Origin: Pseudomonadota bacterium | GTDB taxonomy: Bacteria; Pseudomonadota; Alphaproteobacteria; Sphingomonadales; Sphingomonadaceae | Length of the DNA stretch: 64,000 bases | NCBI GenBank assembly: GCA_023387085.1 | Contig: JAEWIL010000047.1 | Location: 1-64,000, forward strand | Direction: 5' to 3' | Shown here: positions 17,425-26,697 of the stretch, piece by piece | Numbering within the stretch: position 1 is the stretch's first letter | Layout of the letters: each line of letters starts with the position of its first letter | The notes under the pieces: generated by a model | The model's database searches: none | What the model was told of the DNA's origin: nothing | Seen by the model: only the letters and a program-made list of their open reading frames with translations | Program-made: the position numbers and the translations under genes

Positions 17425-19608
17425 ATGGCGAAAATCGGAAGCAAGCGGTCTGCCCTGTTTTTGACGGGAGCGGCCATAGCCATGACGCCCGGCGTCGCGG
17501 TGGCGCAAGACGCCCCGGATACCAGTGGCGACATCATCGTGACCGCCCAGCGCCAGGAACAGCGGCTGCAGGACGTGCCGGTATCGGTCACCGCGTTCGG
17601 CGCCGAACAACTCCGCGACAACAGTATCGAAACGGTGCAGGATATCGCCATCCGCACTCCCGGTCTCGCGGTCAGCGCGGTCGATCCGGTCAACACCAAC
17701 TTTGCGATGCGCGGCATCGGCAGCCCCCCGGGCATCAGCCAGAATGCCGGCGGCGACCCGTCGGTGGTCGTCTTCATCGACGGCGTCTATGCAGGCCGCG
17801 GCGGCACCCCCGATCTCGACGCGCTCGATCTCGAACGCGTCGAGGTGCTGCGCGGGCCGCAAGGGACATTGTTCGGGAAAAACGCCATCGGCGGCCTCGT
17901 CCAGTTCATCAGCCGCAAGCCGACCGACGAGGAAAGCTTCTATTTCGAGGGCACCTACGGCAATTATAACCGCGTCGGCGTGACCGCGCGCGGCAATATG
18001 GCGCTCACCGACAAGGTATATCTGTCGGCCGGACTCTCGCACAAGCAGCGCGACGGTTTCGAATATAACGAGACGACGGGCAATGACGTCAACGACCTCA
18101 ACCTGACGACAGGCCGCGTCGCCTTGCGTTTCGTCCCGACCGACACGCTCGACATCATCCTGCGCGCCGACGTCTCGCATCAGGACCAGAAGGGCAATCC
18201 GCGCCACAATAATTGCGATACCGGTTTTCAGGGCGGCATCCATTGCGTCGGGATCAACCCCGACCCGCGCGTCGTGAATGCCTATATCGACGGCGAGGTC
18301 AAACGGACGATCCAGACCTATTCGGCCGAGGCCAATCTGGAACTGCCCTTCGGCACCCTGACCTCGCTCACCGCGCTCCGCAAGGTGAAGTTCAATTTCG
18401 TCACGCCCTTTTTCAGCAACCCGATCAATCCGCCCGACCAGATCGAATCGACCAGCTTCGGGCAGGAAAACAACAGCCAGTTCAGCCAGGAACTGCGGCT
18501 GAGCTTCGACGCATTCGACGGCAGGCTGAAGGGGCAGACCGGCGTCTATTATCTGAAGGAAAACAACGACCGCGTCGAAGGACAGATTCAGGATTTCCCG
18601 ACCCCGGCAGGATCGGGCACCGGCATCTACCCGCAGTCGGTCAATGCACGCAGCGTCGCGATCTTCGGCCAGCTAGATTACGAGATCGTCCCCTCGCTGA
18701 TCGCAACGGTCGGCGCGCGCATGACGTGGGAACGCAAGAGCGGCCGCTTCGCGGGCTACAAGGCCGACGATGGTCCGGGCCTGCCGCCTCCGCTGGGATC
18801 GCTCGACGGCTACGACGTTACCGGGAAGAAGAGCTGGAAGGCCTTCACCCCGCGCTTCGCGCTCAACTGGAAGGCCACCGACGACGTGCTGCTCTATGGC
18901 TCGGTCGCGCGCGGTTACAAGAGCGGCGGGTTCCAGGGCCTTTCGGGCACCGCCGCCGGCGCCTCGACCCCCTATGATCCCGAATTCGCGTGGAGCTATG
19001 AGGTCGGCGCGAAGACCGACTGGTTCGACCGCCGCCTGCGTTTGAACATCGCGGCGTTCCGGACCGACTATTCGGACCTCCAGATCTCGCAGCTCATTCC
19101 CCTGTGCTGTGTCGTCGTCAGCAATGCGGCCAAGGCGCGGATCAAGGGGATCGAGGTCGAGGCCGTGGTCCGGCCCTTCGACGGCTTCCAGCTCGACGGC
19201 AGCTACGCCTGGCTCGATGCGAAGTTCACCGAATATACGATTCCCGGGCAGAACTACACCGGCAACCAACTGCCGCGCTCGCCGAAGAACAAGTTCAACA
19301 TCGGCGGCCAGTATGAAGTGCCGGTCGGCGATCTGTCGGCAAAGCTCCGGGTCGATTACAGCTGGGTCGACGATGCTTTTTTCGAGGCGTCGAATATCCC
19401 GCAACAGCTGTGGCCGAGCCACGAGAATCTCGACGCGCGTTTTTCGCTGTCGGGACCGGACGATCGCTGGGAATTGTCCTTCTGGGGCAAGAATCTGACC
19501 AACGAACTGACGCCGACCTATGTCACCTATTTCGGCGCCTTCCGCCAGATCCTGACACCCTATGCGCCGCCCCGCACCTACGGTGCGACGATCGCGTTCA
19601 AGATCTGA
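17425..19608 (+). CDS. TonB-dependent outer-membrane receptor
   Basis: 727-residue receptor. ATG at 17425 is chosen because it gives a signal peptide (about residues 1-27, ending AVAQD) and has GGGAGAAGAGAG upstream; the open frame extends far further 5' only as GC-rich shadow. GDIIVTAQRQ after the signal is the usual TonB-box/plug start, VLRGPQGTLFGKNAIGG is the plug-domain hallmark, and the barrel ends ATIAFKI. It would import a substrate through the outer membrane. Followed by a UUCG hairpin and the DUF3237 gene. Confidence 0.92.
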   Translation: MAKIGSKRSALFLTGAAIAMTPGVAVAQDAPDTSGDIIVTAQRQEQRLQDVPVSVTAFGAEQLRDNSIETVQDIAIRTPGLAVSAVDPVNTNFAMRGIGSPPGISQNAGGDPSVVVFIDGVYAGRGGTPDLDALDLERVEVLRGPQGTLFGKNAIGGLVQFISRKPTDEESFYFEGTYGNYNRVGVTARGNMALTDKVYLSAGLSHKQRDGFEYNETTGNDVNDLNLTTGRVALRFVPTDTLDIILRADVSHQDQKGNPRHNNCDTGFQGGIHCVGINPDPRVVNAYIDGEVKRTIQTYSAEANLELPFGTLTSLTALRKVKFNFVTPFFSNPINPPDQIESTSFGQENNSQFSQELRLSFDAFDGRLKGQTGVYYLKENNDRVEGQIQDFPTPAGSGTGIYPQSVNARSVAIFGQLDYEIVPSLIATVGARMTWERKSGRFAGYKADDGPGLPPPLGSLDGYDVTGKKSWKAFTPRFALNWKATDDVLLYGSVARGYKSGGFQGLSGTAAGASTPYDPEFAWSYEVGAKTDWFDRRLRLNIAAFRTDYSDLQISQLIPLCCVVVSNAAKARIKGIEVEAVVRPFDGFQLDGSYAWLDAKFTEYTIPGQNYTGNQLPRSPKNKFNIGGQYEVPVGDLSAKLRVDYSWVDDAFFEASNIPQQLWPSHENLDARFSLSGPDDRWELSFWGKNLTNELTPTYVTYFGAFRQILTPYAPPRTYGATIAFKI

Positions 19609-19612
19609 TCCG

Positions 19613-19638
19613 TGGCGCGGCGGTTCGCCGCCGCGCCA
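19613..19638 (+). terminator. Perfect 11-bp UUCG hairpin after TonB receptor
   Basis: TGGCGCGGCGG-TTCG-CCGCCGCGCCA, an 11-base-pair stem closed by a TTCG tetraloop, 4 bases after the receptor stop. No T-run follows. It may stabilise the receptor mRNA end or lower expression of the DUF3237 gene 27 bases further on. Confidence 0.55.
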
Positions 19639-19664
19639 TCGCATCCCTCCCGAAAGGATAATCG

Positions 19665-20135
19665 ATGGAAGAGCCCCGTTTTCGCTATCTTTGCTCGTAC
19701 CGCGCGACCTTCACCGAACCCCAGCAAATGATCGGCAAGGCGCATTTCGGGCGCCGGATGATCGCGGCGCTGACCGGCGGCGAGGTCGAAGGTGAACGGC
19801 TGCACGGCCGGGTGATGCCAAGCGGCGGCGACTGGGCGACGATCGACGACAAGGACACGCTGCGCCTCGACGCGCGGATTACGATGGAAACCCACGACGG
19901 CGCGCTGATCTATGTTTCCTATCGCGGGGTGCTTCGGCCGCTCTCCGCCGCGCACAAGCATGCGCGCAAGGGCGGACCGCAGACGGCCGAGGAAAAGGCC
20001 GAAGTCTATTTCCGGACGACTCCGATGTTCGAAACCGGCGACGAACGCTATGCTTGGCTGAACGACATCGTCGCCGTGGGCCTTGGCGCCAGCGTCGGCG
20101 GTGCGGTGCGCTACGACGTGTTCGAACTGCTATAG
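19665..20135 (+). CDS. DUF3237 family protein
   Basis: 156-residue protein of the DUF3237 (UPF0311) family, judged by the GRVMPSGGDWATI segment, the LDARITMETHDGALIYVSYRG core and the closing YFRTTPMFETGDERYAWLND run. Function of the family is not established; members often sit in aromatic or terpenoid catabolic clusters. It has a good ribosome binding site (GAAAGGA) and is probably cotranscribed with the TonB receptor. A second, diverged DUF3237 lies at 23777-24280. Confidence 0.85.
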   Translation: MEEPRFRYLCSYRATFTEPQQMIGKAHFGRRMIAALTGGEVEGERLHGRVMPSGGDWATIDDKDTLRLDARITMETHDGALIYVSYRGVLRPLSAAHKHARKGGPQTAEEKAEVYFRTTPMFETGDERYAWLNDIVAVGLGASVGGAVRYDVFELL

Positions 20136-20149
20136 CGCTCGGTCCGGGC

Positions 20150-21055
20150 TCACGCCGGAAAAGCGGGCGCCCGGCTGACCATCGCCGGCAACGGACGGCC
20201 CATTACATCCGCGAACCAGGTCGACGCCTCGACGGCTACCGGCAGATTCAGTCCGGTGGTGATTCCGCTGCGTTCGAGCATGTAGACGACGTCCTCGGTC
20301 GCGACATTACCCGCCGCTCCCGGCGCGAAGGGGCAACCGCCCAGCCCGCCGAGCGACGCGTCGACCGTAGACGCGCCCCCGGCGACCGCTGCCCAGACAT
20401 TGGCGAGGCCGGTGCCCCGCGTATTGTGGAAATGGACGCGCACCGGCAGGCCGTCCACGGCCTCGCGCACGCGCTCCACCATCTCCGCGACCAGCGAGGG
20501 CACGCCAACGCCGATCGTGTCGGCGAGCGCGATCTCACGCGGTCGTGCCTCCGCCGCGCGCTTCGCCATGTCGACGACGCGATCGATCGTGATCTCGCCC
20601 TCGAACGGACAGCCGAATGCGGTCGCGATGGTGATCTGGCCGCTGCGCCCCCCTGCCTTCGCCAGCGCGACGATCTCCATCGCCGCAGCGAGCGACTCGT
20701 CCGAGCTTTGCCCCTGATTGCGAATGCCGAAGCTGTCGCTCGTCACGCACACCGCGCCAAGTTCGTGGATCCGCCCCGTCGCCAGAGCGCGCTCTGCCCC
20801 GCGGCGATTGAGAACCAGCCCGATATAGGTCATGTCATCGCGATCGGGGAGCATCGAAACCAGTTCTTCGGCGTCCGCGAGTTGCGGGACTTTCGCGGGA
20901 TTGACGAAACTCGTCACCTCGATGCGGCGGGCGCCATAGTCGATCGCGCGCTGGATCAGCGCCAGCTTGTCGGCGGTGGATACGATCGCGGCCTCATTCT
21001 GCAGCCCGTCGCGCGGCCCGACCTCGACCATTTCAATCCCGTTGTTCTTCAACAT
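20150..21055 (-). CDS. HMG-CoA-lyase-like aldolase
   Basis: 301-residue TIM-barrel lyase of the HMGL family, which cleaves 3-hydroxy-3-methyl-type acyl-CoAs (or citramalyl-like thioesters) by retro-Claisen/aldol chemistry. VEVGPRDGLQNE near the N-terminus, the metal-binding HFHNTRGTGLAN segment and GGLGGCPFAPGAAGN with the catalytic Cys are all present. Start at ATG 21055 matches the usual N-terminus; the open frame continues 5' into the operator region. It is divergent from the CaiB-type transferase and likely acts on its CoA product. Confidence 0.88.
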   Translation of the reverse strand: MLKNNGIEMVEVGPRDGLQNEAAIVSTADKLALIQRAIDYGARRIEVTSFVNPAKVPQLADAEELVSMLPDRDDMTYIGLVLNRRGAERALATGRIHELGAVCVTSDSFGIRNQGQSSDESLAAAMEIVALAKAGGRSGQITIATAFGCPFEGEITIDRVVDMAKRAAEARPREIALADTIGVGVPSLVAEMVERVREAVDGLPVRVHFHNTRGTGLANVWAAVAGGASTVDASLGGLGGCPFAPGAAGNVATEDVVYMLERSGITTGLNLPVAVEASTWFADVMGRPLPAMVSRAPAFPA

Positions 21056-21096
21056 CTTGGACCCCGTTTTCACCGAATGATTTAGCAGCTTGAAAA

Positions 21097-21116
21097 ATAC
21101 ATAGCATTCTAAGTAT
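21097..21116. promoter_or_regulatory. Operator B, copy 2
   Basis: ATACATAG-CATT-CTAAGTAT; halves match at 7 of 8 positions, same 8-4-8 layout as at 17344, between the divergent HMGL-like and CoA transferase genes. Confidence 0.6.
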
Positions 21117-21164
21117 ATAAATACCATCGCGAGTTGACCGGAGTCGGACCCCGAAAGGAATGAT

Positions 21165-22328
21165 ATGACAGAAACAAGCGGCGGGGGAGCGCTGGAAGGC
21201 ATCAAGGTGGTCGAGATGGGGCAGCTCATCGCAGGTCCTTTCTGCGGCCAGTTGCTAGGCGACATGGGCGCCGAGATCGTCAAACTCGAACCCCCTGAAA
21301 CCGGCGATCAGATGCGCCACTGGGGTCAGGGCGACAAGCCGAGCTGGTGGCGAGTGATCGCGCGTAACAAATATTCGGTCGCCGCCGACCTCCGGTCCGC
21401 CGAGGGCCAGCAGCTCGCGCGCGAACTGATCGCAAGGGCCGACATATTGATCGAGAATTTCCGCCCCGGCACGCTTGAGAAATGGAATCTCGACCCCGCG
21501 GAGCTTCGCAAGACCAACCCGGGGCTGATTGTCGTCCGCGTGTCGGGATACGGCCAGACCGGTCCCTATTCCACGCGCGCCGGATTCGGCGGCATCGGCG
21601 AGGCGATGGGGGGCTGGCGCGGGATCGTCGGCTATCCCGACCGGCCGCCCGCACGCATGGGCGTATCGATCGGCGACACGCTCGCCGCGACTTACGGATG
21701 CCTGGGGGCGCTCGCCGCGCTTCATCATCGCGGCAAGACCGGCGAGGGCCAGGTCGTCGACTCGGCGCTCTACGAAGCGGTGCTGCAGGTGATGGAATCG
21801 ACCGTGTCGGATTATTCGGCGAGCGGAACCAAGCGCCGACGCACCGGCTCTACCCTCCCCGCAATCGCGCCGTCGAACGTCTATCCGTGCCGCGACGGCG
21901 AATATCTGATCGGCGCGAACCAGGACGGGGTTTTCGCGCGGCTGGCCGCAGCAATGGGCCGTCCGGATCTTGCCGAAGACGAACGCTATGCCACCCACCG
22001 CGCGCGCGGCGCGCGGCAGGAAGAACTCGACGCGCTGATCGGCGAATGGACGAGCACGATGACGATCGCCGAGCTGGAAGCGAAGATGGTCGAGGCCGGC
22101 GTCCCGGCGGGCCGCGTCTATGATGCCGAGGATATGATGTCCGACCCGCATTTCGCGGCGCGCGAGGCGCTGGTGACGGTTCCCGATGCCGAACTGGGCG
22201 AGATCCGGATGCAGGGCGTTTTTCCGAAACTCTCGGCGACGCCTGGCAGCGTCCGCCGCCCCGCTCCGCTCGTCGTCGGACAAGACACCGCCGATGTGCT
22301 TGACCGCTGGCTTGGACGGAAGGGATAG
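21165..22328 (+). CDS. CaiB/BaiF family (class III) CoA transferase
   Basis: 387-residue family III CoA transferase, which moves CoA between carboxylic acids without ATP through a conserved Asp. LIAGPFCGQLLGDMGAEIVKLEPP at the N-terminus (given here as its key residues G-P-F, D-M-G-A, K-x-E), the NKYSVAADLRS segment and VRVSGYGQTGPYSTRAGF are diagnostic. It is followed 2 bases later by a GST gene. Its pairing with the HMGL-like aldolase suggests activation of a free acid followed by C-C cleavage. Confidence 0.9.
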   Translation: MTETSGGGALEGIKVVEMGQLIAGPFCGQLLGDMGAEIVKLEPPETGDQMRHWGQGDKPSWWRVIARNKYSVAADLRSAEGQQLARELIARADILIENFRPGTLEKWNLDPAELRKTNPGLIVVRVSGYGQTGPYSTRAGFGGIGEAMGGWRGIVGYPDRPPARMGVSIGDTLAATYGCLGALAALHHRGKTGEGQVVDSALYEAVLQVMESTVSDYSASGTKRRRTGSTLPAIAPSNVYPCRDGEYLIGANQDGVFARLAAAMGRPDLAEDERYATHRARGARQEELDALIGEWTSTMTIAELEAKMVEAGVPAGRVYDAEDMMSDPHFAAREALVTVPDAELGEIRMQGVFPKLSATPGSVRRPAPLVVGQDTADVLDRWLGRKG

Positions 22329-22330
22329 CG

Positions 22331-23035
22331 ATGATCACGCTTTATGGTGGACCGACGCCGAACGCGCGCAAGGTTGCGATCGCTCTGTTGGAAATGGGCT
22401 TCGACTGGCAGCTCGAGCCGATCGACATCCTTGCGGGCGACCAGCTGAAGCCCGCGTTTCTGGCGCTGAACCCCAACAACAAGACGCCCGTGATCGTCGA
22501 TCATGACGGCCCGGGGGGCGGCGATTTCGTCCTCTGCGAAAGCGGAGCGATCCTGCTCTATCTTGCCGAGAAAACCGGGCAATTCCTGCCCGCCGATCCG
22601 GCCGCCCGCGCGCTTTGCTGGCAATGGCTGATGTTCCAGATGGCGGGCATCGGCCCGATGTTCGGGCAGAACGCCCATTTCAGCCACTACGCCAAAGATA
22701 AGCACCCCTATGCGATCGAGCGCTATGCCCGCGAAGTCGATCGCCTGTTGATGGTGCTCGACAAAAGGCTGGGCGAAGCCGAGTGGCTGGCCGGCGACAC
22801 ATATAGCATCGCCGACATGGCGACGCTTCCGTGGCTGACCAGCCAGAGCGAGGCAAAGGCCGACGTCTTCCCGCACATCCGGCGGTGGTACGTTGCGGCG
22901 ATGCAACGCCCGGCAGTCGCCGAAGGCATGGCGCTGGGTGTCGCGCGCGCCGAAACGATCGCGGGCGGTCTCAAGGGGTTCGGCGACGAACATCGCGCGA
23001 TCCTGTGGGGCGACCACCAGCACGCCAGGCGCTAG
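22331..23035 (+). CDS. Glutathione S-transferase family protein
   Basis: 234-residue cytosolic GST: N-terminal thioredoxin-like domain (MITLYGGPTPNARKVAIAL, NPNNKTPVIVDHD, then ESGAILLYLAEKTG as the glutathione-binding Glu-Ser) and an all-helical C-domain from about residue 95. Resembles the YfcG/Ure2p-like or Nu-type group. Two bases after the CoA transferase stop, so in the same operon. May add or remove glutathione from a catabolic intermediate, as Lig-type GSTs do in sphingomonads. Confidence 0.9.
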   Translation: MITLYGGPTPNARKVAIALLEMGFDWQLEPIDILAGDQLKPAFLALNPNNKTPVIVDHDGPGGGDFVLCESGAILLYLAEKTGQFLPADPAARALCWQWLMFQMAGIGPMFGQNAHFSHYAKDKHPYAIERYAREVDRLLMVLDKRLGEAEWLAGDTYSIADMATLPWLTSQSEAKADVFPHIRRWYVAAMQRPAVAEGMALGVARAETIAGGLKGFGDEHRAILWGDHQHARR

Positions 23036-23047
23036 CGGCCGATAGTC

Positions 23048-23776
23048 CTAGTCGCCCGAGCGCACCGCGGCGTGATTGGCGTCGCCGAACATGTTCGACC
23101 ATTCCTTTTCGTCGAGCTTTTGATGCCGGCCGATATATTTGGCCGGCGCGGCAAGGTCGGCACGGCCCATCACCCGCGCAACGGCGGGACGTGCACGGAT
23201 GCGTTCGAACCAGTCACGCGTCGCGGGCCATTCGTCGAGCCCCATCCCCATGACGAAGGCCGAAGCGCGGCCAGGCCAGATTGCCATGTCGGCGATCGTA
23301 TAGTCCGCGCCCGCGACATAGGCGTGCCTTTCAAGTTGCCGTTCGAGGACGGTCAGCAGGCGGGTGACTTCCTTGGTATAGCGCTCGATCGCATAGTCCT
23401 GACCGGCGGGCGCATAGCGCAGGAAATGGCTCGCCTGTCCGCCCATCGGCCCGAGCCCCGCGACCTGCCAAGTCAGCCAGGACAGCGTGGCCGCGCGTTC
23501 GGCGGGAGCGACGGGCAGGAAGCGTCCGCTCTTCTCGGCGAGATATTGCAGGATAGCGCCCGATTCGAAGACCGGAATCGAAGCCCCGCCGCCAGCAGGA
23601 TTCAGATCGACGATCGCCGGCAATTTATGGTTGGGATTGATCCGTCCGAACGCCGGGGTCAGCTGGTCGCCCTCGAAAATATCATAGGGCAGGACGCGAT
23701 AGGGAATCCCGATCTCCTCGAGCATGATCGTGATCTTCTGCCCGTTCGGGGTCGCGGTATAGTGAAGATCGATCAC
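23048..23776 (-). CDS. Glutathione S-transferase family protein
   Basis: 242-residue GST with YTATPNGQKITIMLEEIG, NPNHKLPAIVDLN and FESGAILQYLAEKSG in the N-domain, again of the YfcG/Ure2p-like type. It starts with GTG at 23776 abutting the TGA of the DUF3237 gene upstream, so the pair is translationally coupled. It converges with the previous GST gene; the two proteins are clearly homologous but well diverged, so they probably handle different intermediates. Confidence 0.9.
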   Translation of the reverse strand: MIDLHYTATPNGQKITIMLEEIGIPYRVLPYDIFEGDQLTPAFGRINPNHKLPAIVDLNPAGGGASIPVFESGAILQYLAEKSGRFLPVAPAERAATLSWLTWQVAGLGPMGGQASHFLRYAPAGQDYAIERYTKEVTRLLTVLERQLERHAYVAGADYTIADMAIWPGRASAFVMGMGLDEWPATRDWFERIRARPAVARVMGRADLAAPAKYIGRHQKLDEKEWSNMFGDANHAAVRSGD

Positions 23777-24280
23777 TCACTGCACCTCGTAGAAGACATG
23801 CCGCACGCCGAAGTCGGTGACTTCGCCGACCCCGATCGCGAGCGTGCCGTTGAGCCAGCGATATTCCTCGCTCGCCGTTTCGAAAACCACCGCGATCCGC
23901 AGATAATATCGCGACGGATCGACCGGCGGCTTCGCGGGATCGGCGAAAAGTGCGCGAACGTCGTCCGGAATCAGGCTGCGCCCGGTATAGCTCAGGTAGA
24001 TGAGGTCGCCCGCGTCGGTCTTCCATACCGCACGCGCGTCGAACGTCCCGACCGATGCGGCGCCGATTCGTCCCGAGCGCGGCCAGTTGCCGCCGCCGGG
24101 CAACACCTCACCGGTGATTCGCGGCCCGAGAATGCGGCCGCCGGTCACATAGCCGACGCGCTGCTCGCCGAACGGCGACGCGCCGATCGCGATGACCCCG
24201 CCCCCGACTTCAAACTCTACCGTGCACAAATGGCGGCTTTTTAGTCCCGCGGGGACGGGCGCCTGATTATCCTCGGCCAT
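23777..24280 (-). CDS. DUF3237 family protein, second copy
   Basis: 167-residue DUF3237 protein, recognised by VLPGGGNWPRSGRIG, FDARAVWKTDAGDLIYLSYTG and YYLRIAVVFETASEEYRWLN. ATG at 24280 is preferred because GGAAGGAGGA is 6 bases upstream. First gene of a DUF3237-GST operon, divergent from the second TonB receptor across operator B. Function unknown; the recurring DUF3237-GST-TonB receptor link is the informative part. Confidence 0.85.
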   Translation of the reverse strand: MAEDNQAPVPAGLKSRHLCTVEFEVGGGVIAIGASPFGEQRVGYVTGGRILGPRITGEVLPGGGNWPRSGRIGAASVGTFDARAVWKTDAGDLIYLSYTGRSLIPDDVRALFADPAKPPVDPSRYYLRIAVVFETASEEYRWLNGTLAIGVGEVTDFGVRHVFYEVQ

Positions 24281-24316
24281 GATGAATCCTCCTTCCAAAA
24301 CTATGGACAGTATAAA

Positions 24317-24336
24317 ACCATTAGTATACTAAGGGT
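24317..24336. promoter_or_regulatory. Operator B, copy 3
   Basis: ACCATTAG-TATA-CTAAGGGT; halves match at 7 of 8 positions and the core TTAGTATACTAA is a perfect palindrome. It lies between the divergent DUF3237 and TonB receptor genes. Confidence 0.6.
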
Positions 24337-24400
24337 CAATCAGATTGACGGATCCGGGCCACTCATCCGGTAACCGCGGCACATATTCATGGGAGGGTAT

Positions 24401-26608
24401 ATGAAGCTTCTTCATCCGATTCTGCTCACCGGCGTCGCGATCGCCGCGATGACCGCCGGCACCACGCAGGCAATGGCACAGGACACCGCAGCGAGCGACG
24501 CCGCCACCGCGGCCGATTCGAGCGGGAACGAGATCATCGTCACCGCGCAAAAGCGCGCCCAAAACCTTCAGGACGTGCCGATCTCGATGGAAGTCGTCGG
24601 CGGCGAGAAGCTTGCCGATTTCGCCGCGGTCGATTTCAAGGCGGTGCAGAATTATGTTCCGAACGTCTTCGTGCAGCAAACGAACGGCAACGACACCATC
24701 TACATCCGCGGCTTCGGCTCGCCGCCGCAGAACTTCTCGTTCGACCAGGCGGTCAGCGTCTACATGGACGGCATCTATGCGGGCAAGATGCGCCAGGCAC
24801 TCAACCCCTTCTTCGACGTTGCGCGCGTCGAGGTGATGCGCGGCCCGCAGGGCGCGCTTTATGGCAAGAACACGCCAGCGGGCGCGGTCAGCGTCGTCAG
24901 CGCCGGTCCGACCTCGACGTTTCAGGCCGGCGCGACTGCCACCTATAATTTCGACCTGCAGGGCTATGACCTCACCGGCTACGTCTCCGGTCCCGTCACC
25001 GACACGCTGAGCATGCGCGTTGCCGCCCGCCTTCAGAACCAGGAAGGCTATATCAAGAATCTCGCCACCGGCCGTGACGATCCGCGCAACAAGCTGGCGC
25101 TGATCCGCGTCAGTGCGCTGTGGGAACCGAGCGACAGCTTCGACCTGACCGCCAAGCTGGAAATGTCCAATTCGAAGCGTATCGGCGGTCTCGGCGTGTC
25201 GAGCCCGGTCAACACGGTGCAGCGGCCGAAGCTGACGCGCTATACCGAAGAATATCCGCTCGGCCGTGAAGGCTATCTGAACCGGTCGGTACTCGGATCA
25301 GTGGTCGCCAATCTGAAGGTCGGAACCCACACGCTGACCTCGATCACCGGCTATTCGTGGTTCAACGGGTCGGTCACCAACTATTTCGATCAGGAAACCC
25401 CGACGGGCACGATCGTCGAAAATTCGGTCAGCAACAAATATCCCGAAAATTTCCGCCAGTTCTCACAGGAAGTTCGCCTGCTCTCGCCGACCGGTGGTCC
25501 GCTGGAATATGTCGTCGGCGCCTATTACGACACCGCCAAATATAATGTGAACCCGTTCCTTTATTATAATGTCGAAGCGTTCAACATCGTTTCGCTGAAC
25601 CAGACCTATTTCCATCAGAATTCGCGAACGCTTTCGGCCTTCGGCCAGGCCACGGTGCGTCCGTTCGACGGACTCCGCCTGATCGGTAGCCTGCGCTATA
25701 CCAACACGCACAAGGACGCGACCTTCTCCGGTAAACTGCTGGGCGGCCAGCTCTTCCGCGCGCTGACCTCGGCGCAGGGCAAAATCAGCGAAGGGCTCGT
25801 CGATCCATCGCTGACGGTTCAGTACGACCTTTCGCGCGACCTGATGATCTATGCCGTCTACGGCCGTGGCTCGAAGTCGGGCGGTTTCGTATCGAACACG
25901 CTGGGAACGGTTTCGTCGACCTTCGTCTACAAGCCCGAACGCTCGCGCAACTGGGAAGCCGGCATCAAGTCGACGCTGTGGGACGGCCGCGCCACGGTCA
26001 ATCTGTCGGTCTATGACACGAAGTTCACCGACCTCCAGACGTCGAGCTACAACCCCGACACCTCGTCCTACATCACCAAGAATGCGGCGTCGGCGACCGC
26101 GACGGGTGTCGAAGGGTCGATCCGTATCGCGCCGAGCAAATATTTCGATATCACCGCCTCGGCCGCGTATCAGGACATCAAGTACGACAGCTATCCGAAC
26201 GCGCCCTGCCTCGCGGGGATGACCGGCACGACCTGCGACCTCAGCGGCTATCGCCTGCCCTATACGTCGAAGTTCACGGGCAACGTGTCGGTGCATGGCC
26301 GCGTCGATATCAGCGATTACAAGCTGGACGGCACCGCGGTACTTGGCGGCCGCTCGGGCTTCTTCGACTCCGACGACCAGAGCCCTCTCTACGGCTATCA
26401 GAAGGGCTATGCGAAGCTCGACCTTCGCGTCCAGTTCTCGCCGCAGGACGAAAGCTGGCACGTGGCGCTGATCGGCAAGAACCTGACCGACAAGATCACG
26501 ACCGGCAGCGCGTTCCGCCTGCCCTACCCGATCAGCTCGACGACGCGCTCGATCCTGTTCATCGAACCGCCGCGCAACATCGCGGTCGAGGCAGGCTTCA
26601 AATTCTGA
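24401..26608 (+). CDS. TonB-dependent outer-membrane receptor
   Basis: 735-residue receptor. ATG 24401 has GGGAGGG 4 bases upstream and gives a signal peptide of about 27 residues (ending AMAQD); the ATG at 24389 would abolish that ribosome binding site. NEIIVTAQKRAQNLQDVPIS begins the plug, VMRGPQGALYGKNTPAGAV is the plug hallmark, and the protein ends VEAGFKF with a terminal Phe as outer-membrane barrels do. Different from the 17425 receptor in sequence, so the cluster may import two related compounds. Confidence 0.92.
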   Translation: MKLLHPILLTGVAIAAMTAGTTQAMAQDTAASDAATAADSSGNEIIVTAQKRAQNLQDVPISMEVVGGEKLADFAAVDFKAVQNYVPNVFVQQTNGNDTIYIRGFGSPPQNFSFDQAVSVYMDGIYAGKMRQALNPFFDVARVEVMRGPQGALYGKNTPAGAVSVVSAGPTSTFQAGATATYNFDLQGYDLTGYVSGPVTDTLSMRVAARLQNQEGYIKNLATGRDDPRNKLALIRVSALWEPSDSFDLTAKLEMSNSKRIGGLGVSSPVNTVQRPKLTRYTEEYPLGREGYLNRSVLGSVVANLKVGTHTLTSITGYSWFNGSVTNYFDQETPTGTIVENSVSNKYPENFRQFSQEVRLLSPTGGPLEYVVGAYYDTAKYNVNPFLYYNVEAFNIVSLNQTYFHQNSRTLSAFGQATVRPFDGLRLIGSLRYTNTHKDATFSGKLLGGQLFRALTSAQGKISEGLVDPSLTVQYDLSRDLMIYAVYGRGSKSGGFVSNTLGTVSSTFVYKPERSRNWEAGIKSTLWDGRATVNLSVYDTKFTDLQTSSYNPDTSSYITKNAASATATGVEGSIRIAPSKYFDITASAAYQDIKYDSYPNAPCLAGMTGTTCDLSGYRLPYTSKFTGNVSVHGRVDISDYKLDGTAVLGGRSGFFDSDDQSPLYGYQKGYAKLDLRVQFSPQDESWHVALIGKNLTDKITTGSAFRLPYPISSTTRSILFIEPPRNIAVEAGFKF

Positions 26609-26652
26609 GGCAGGCCTCGGACGTCTAAGTCCCTTTACGACGTCACGTCCCG

Positions 26653-26684
26653 ACATCCCCTTCGCCCCGCAGCGGAGGGGATGT
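26653..26684. terminator. Bidirectional terminator hairpin
   Basis: ACATCCCCT (26653-26661) pairs with AGGGGATGT (26676-26684), followed by TCGTTT. It lies between the convergent TonB receptor and SDR genes and can serve both. Confidence 0.65.
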
Positions 26685-26697
26685 TCGTTTCAGGACC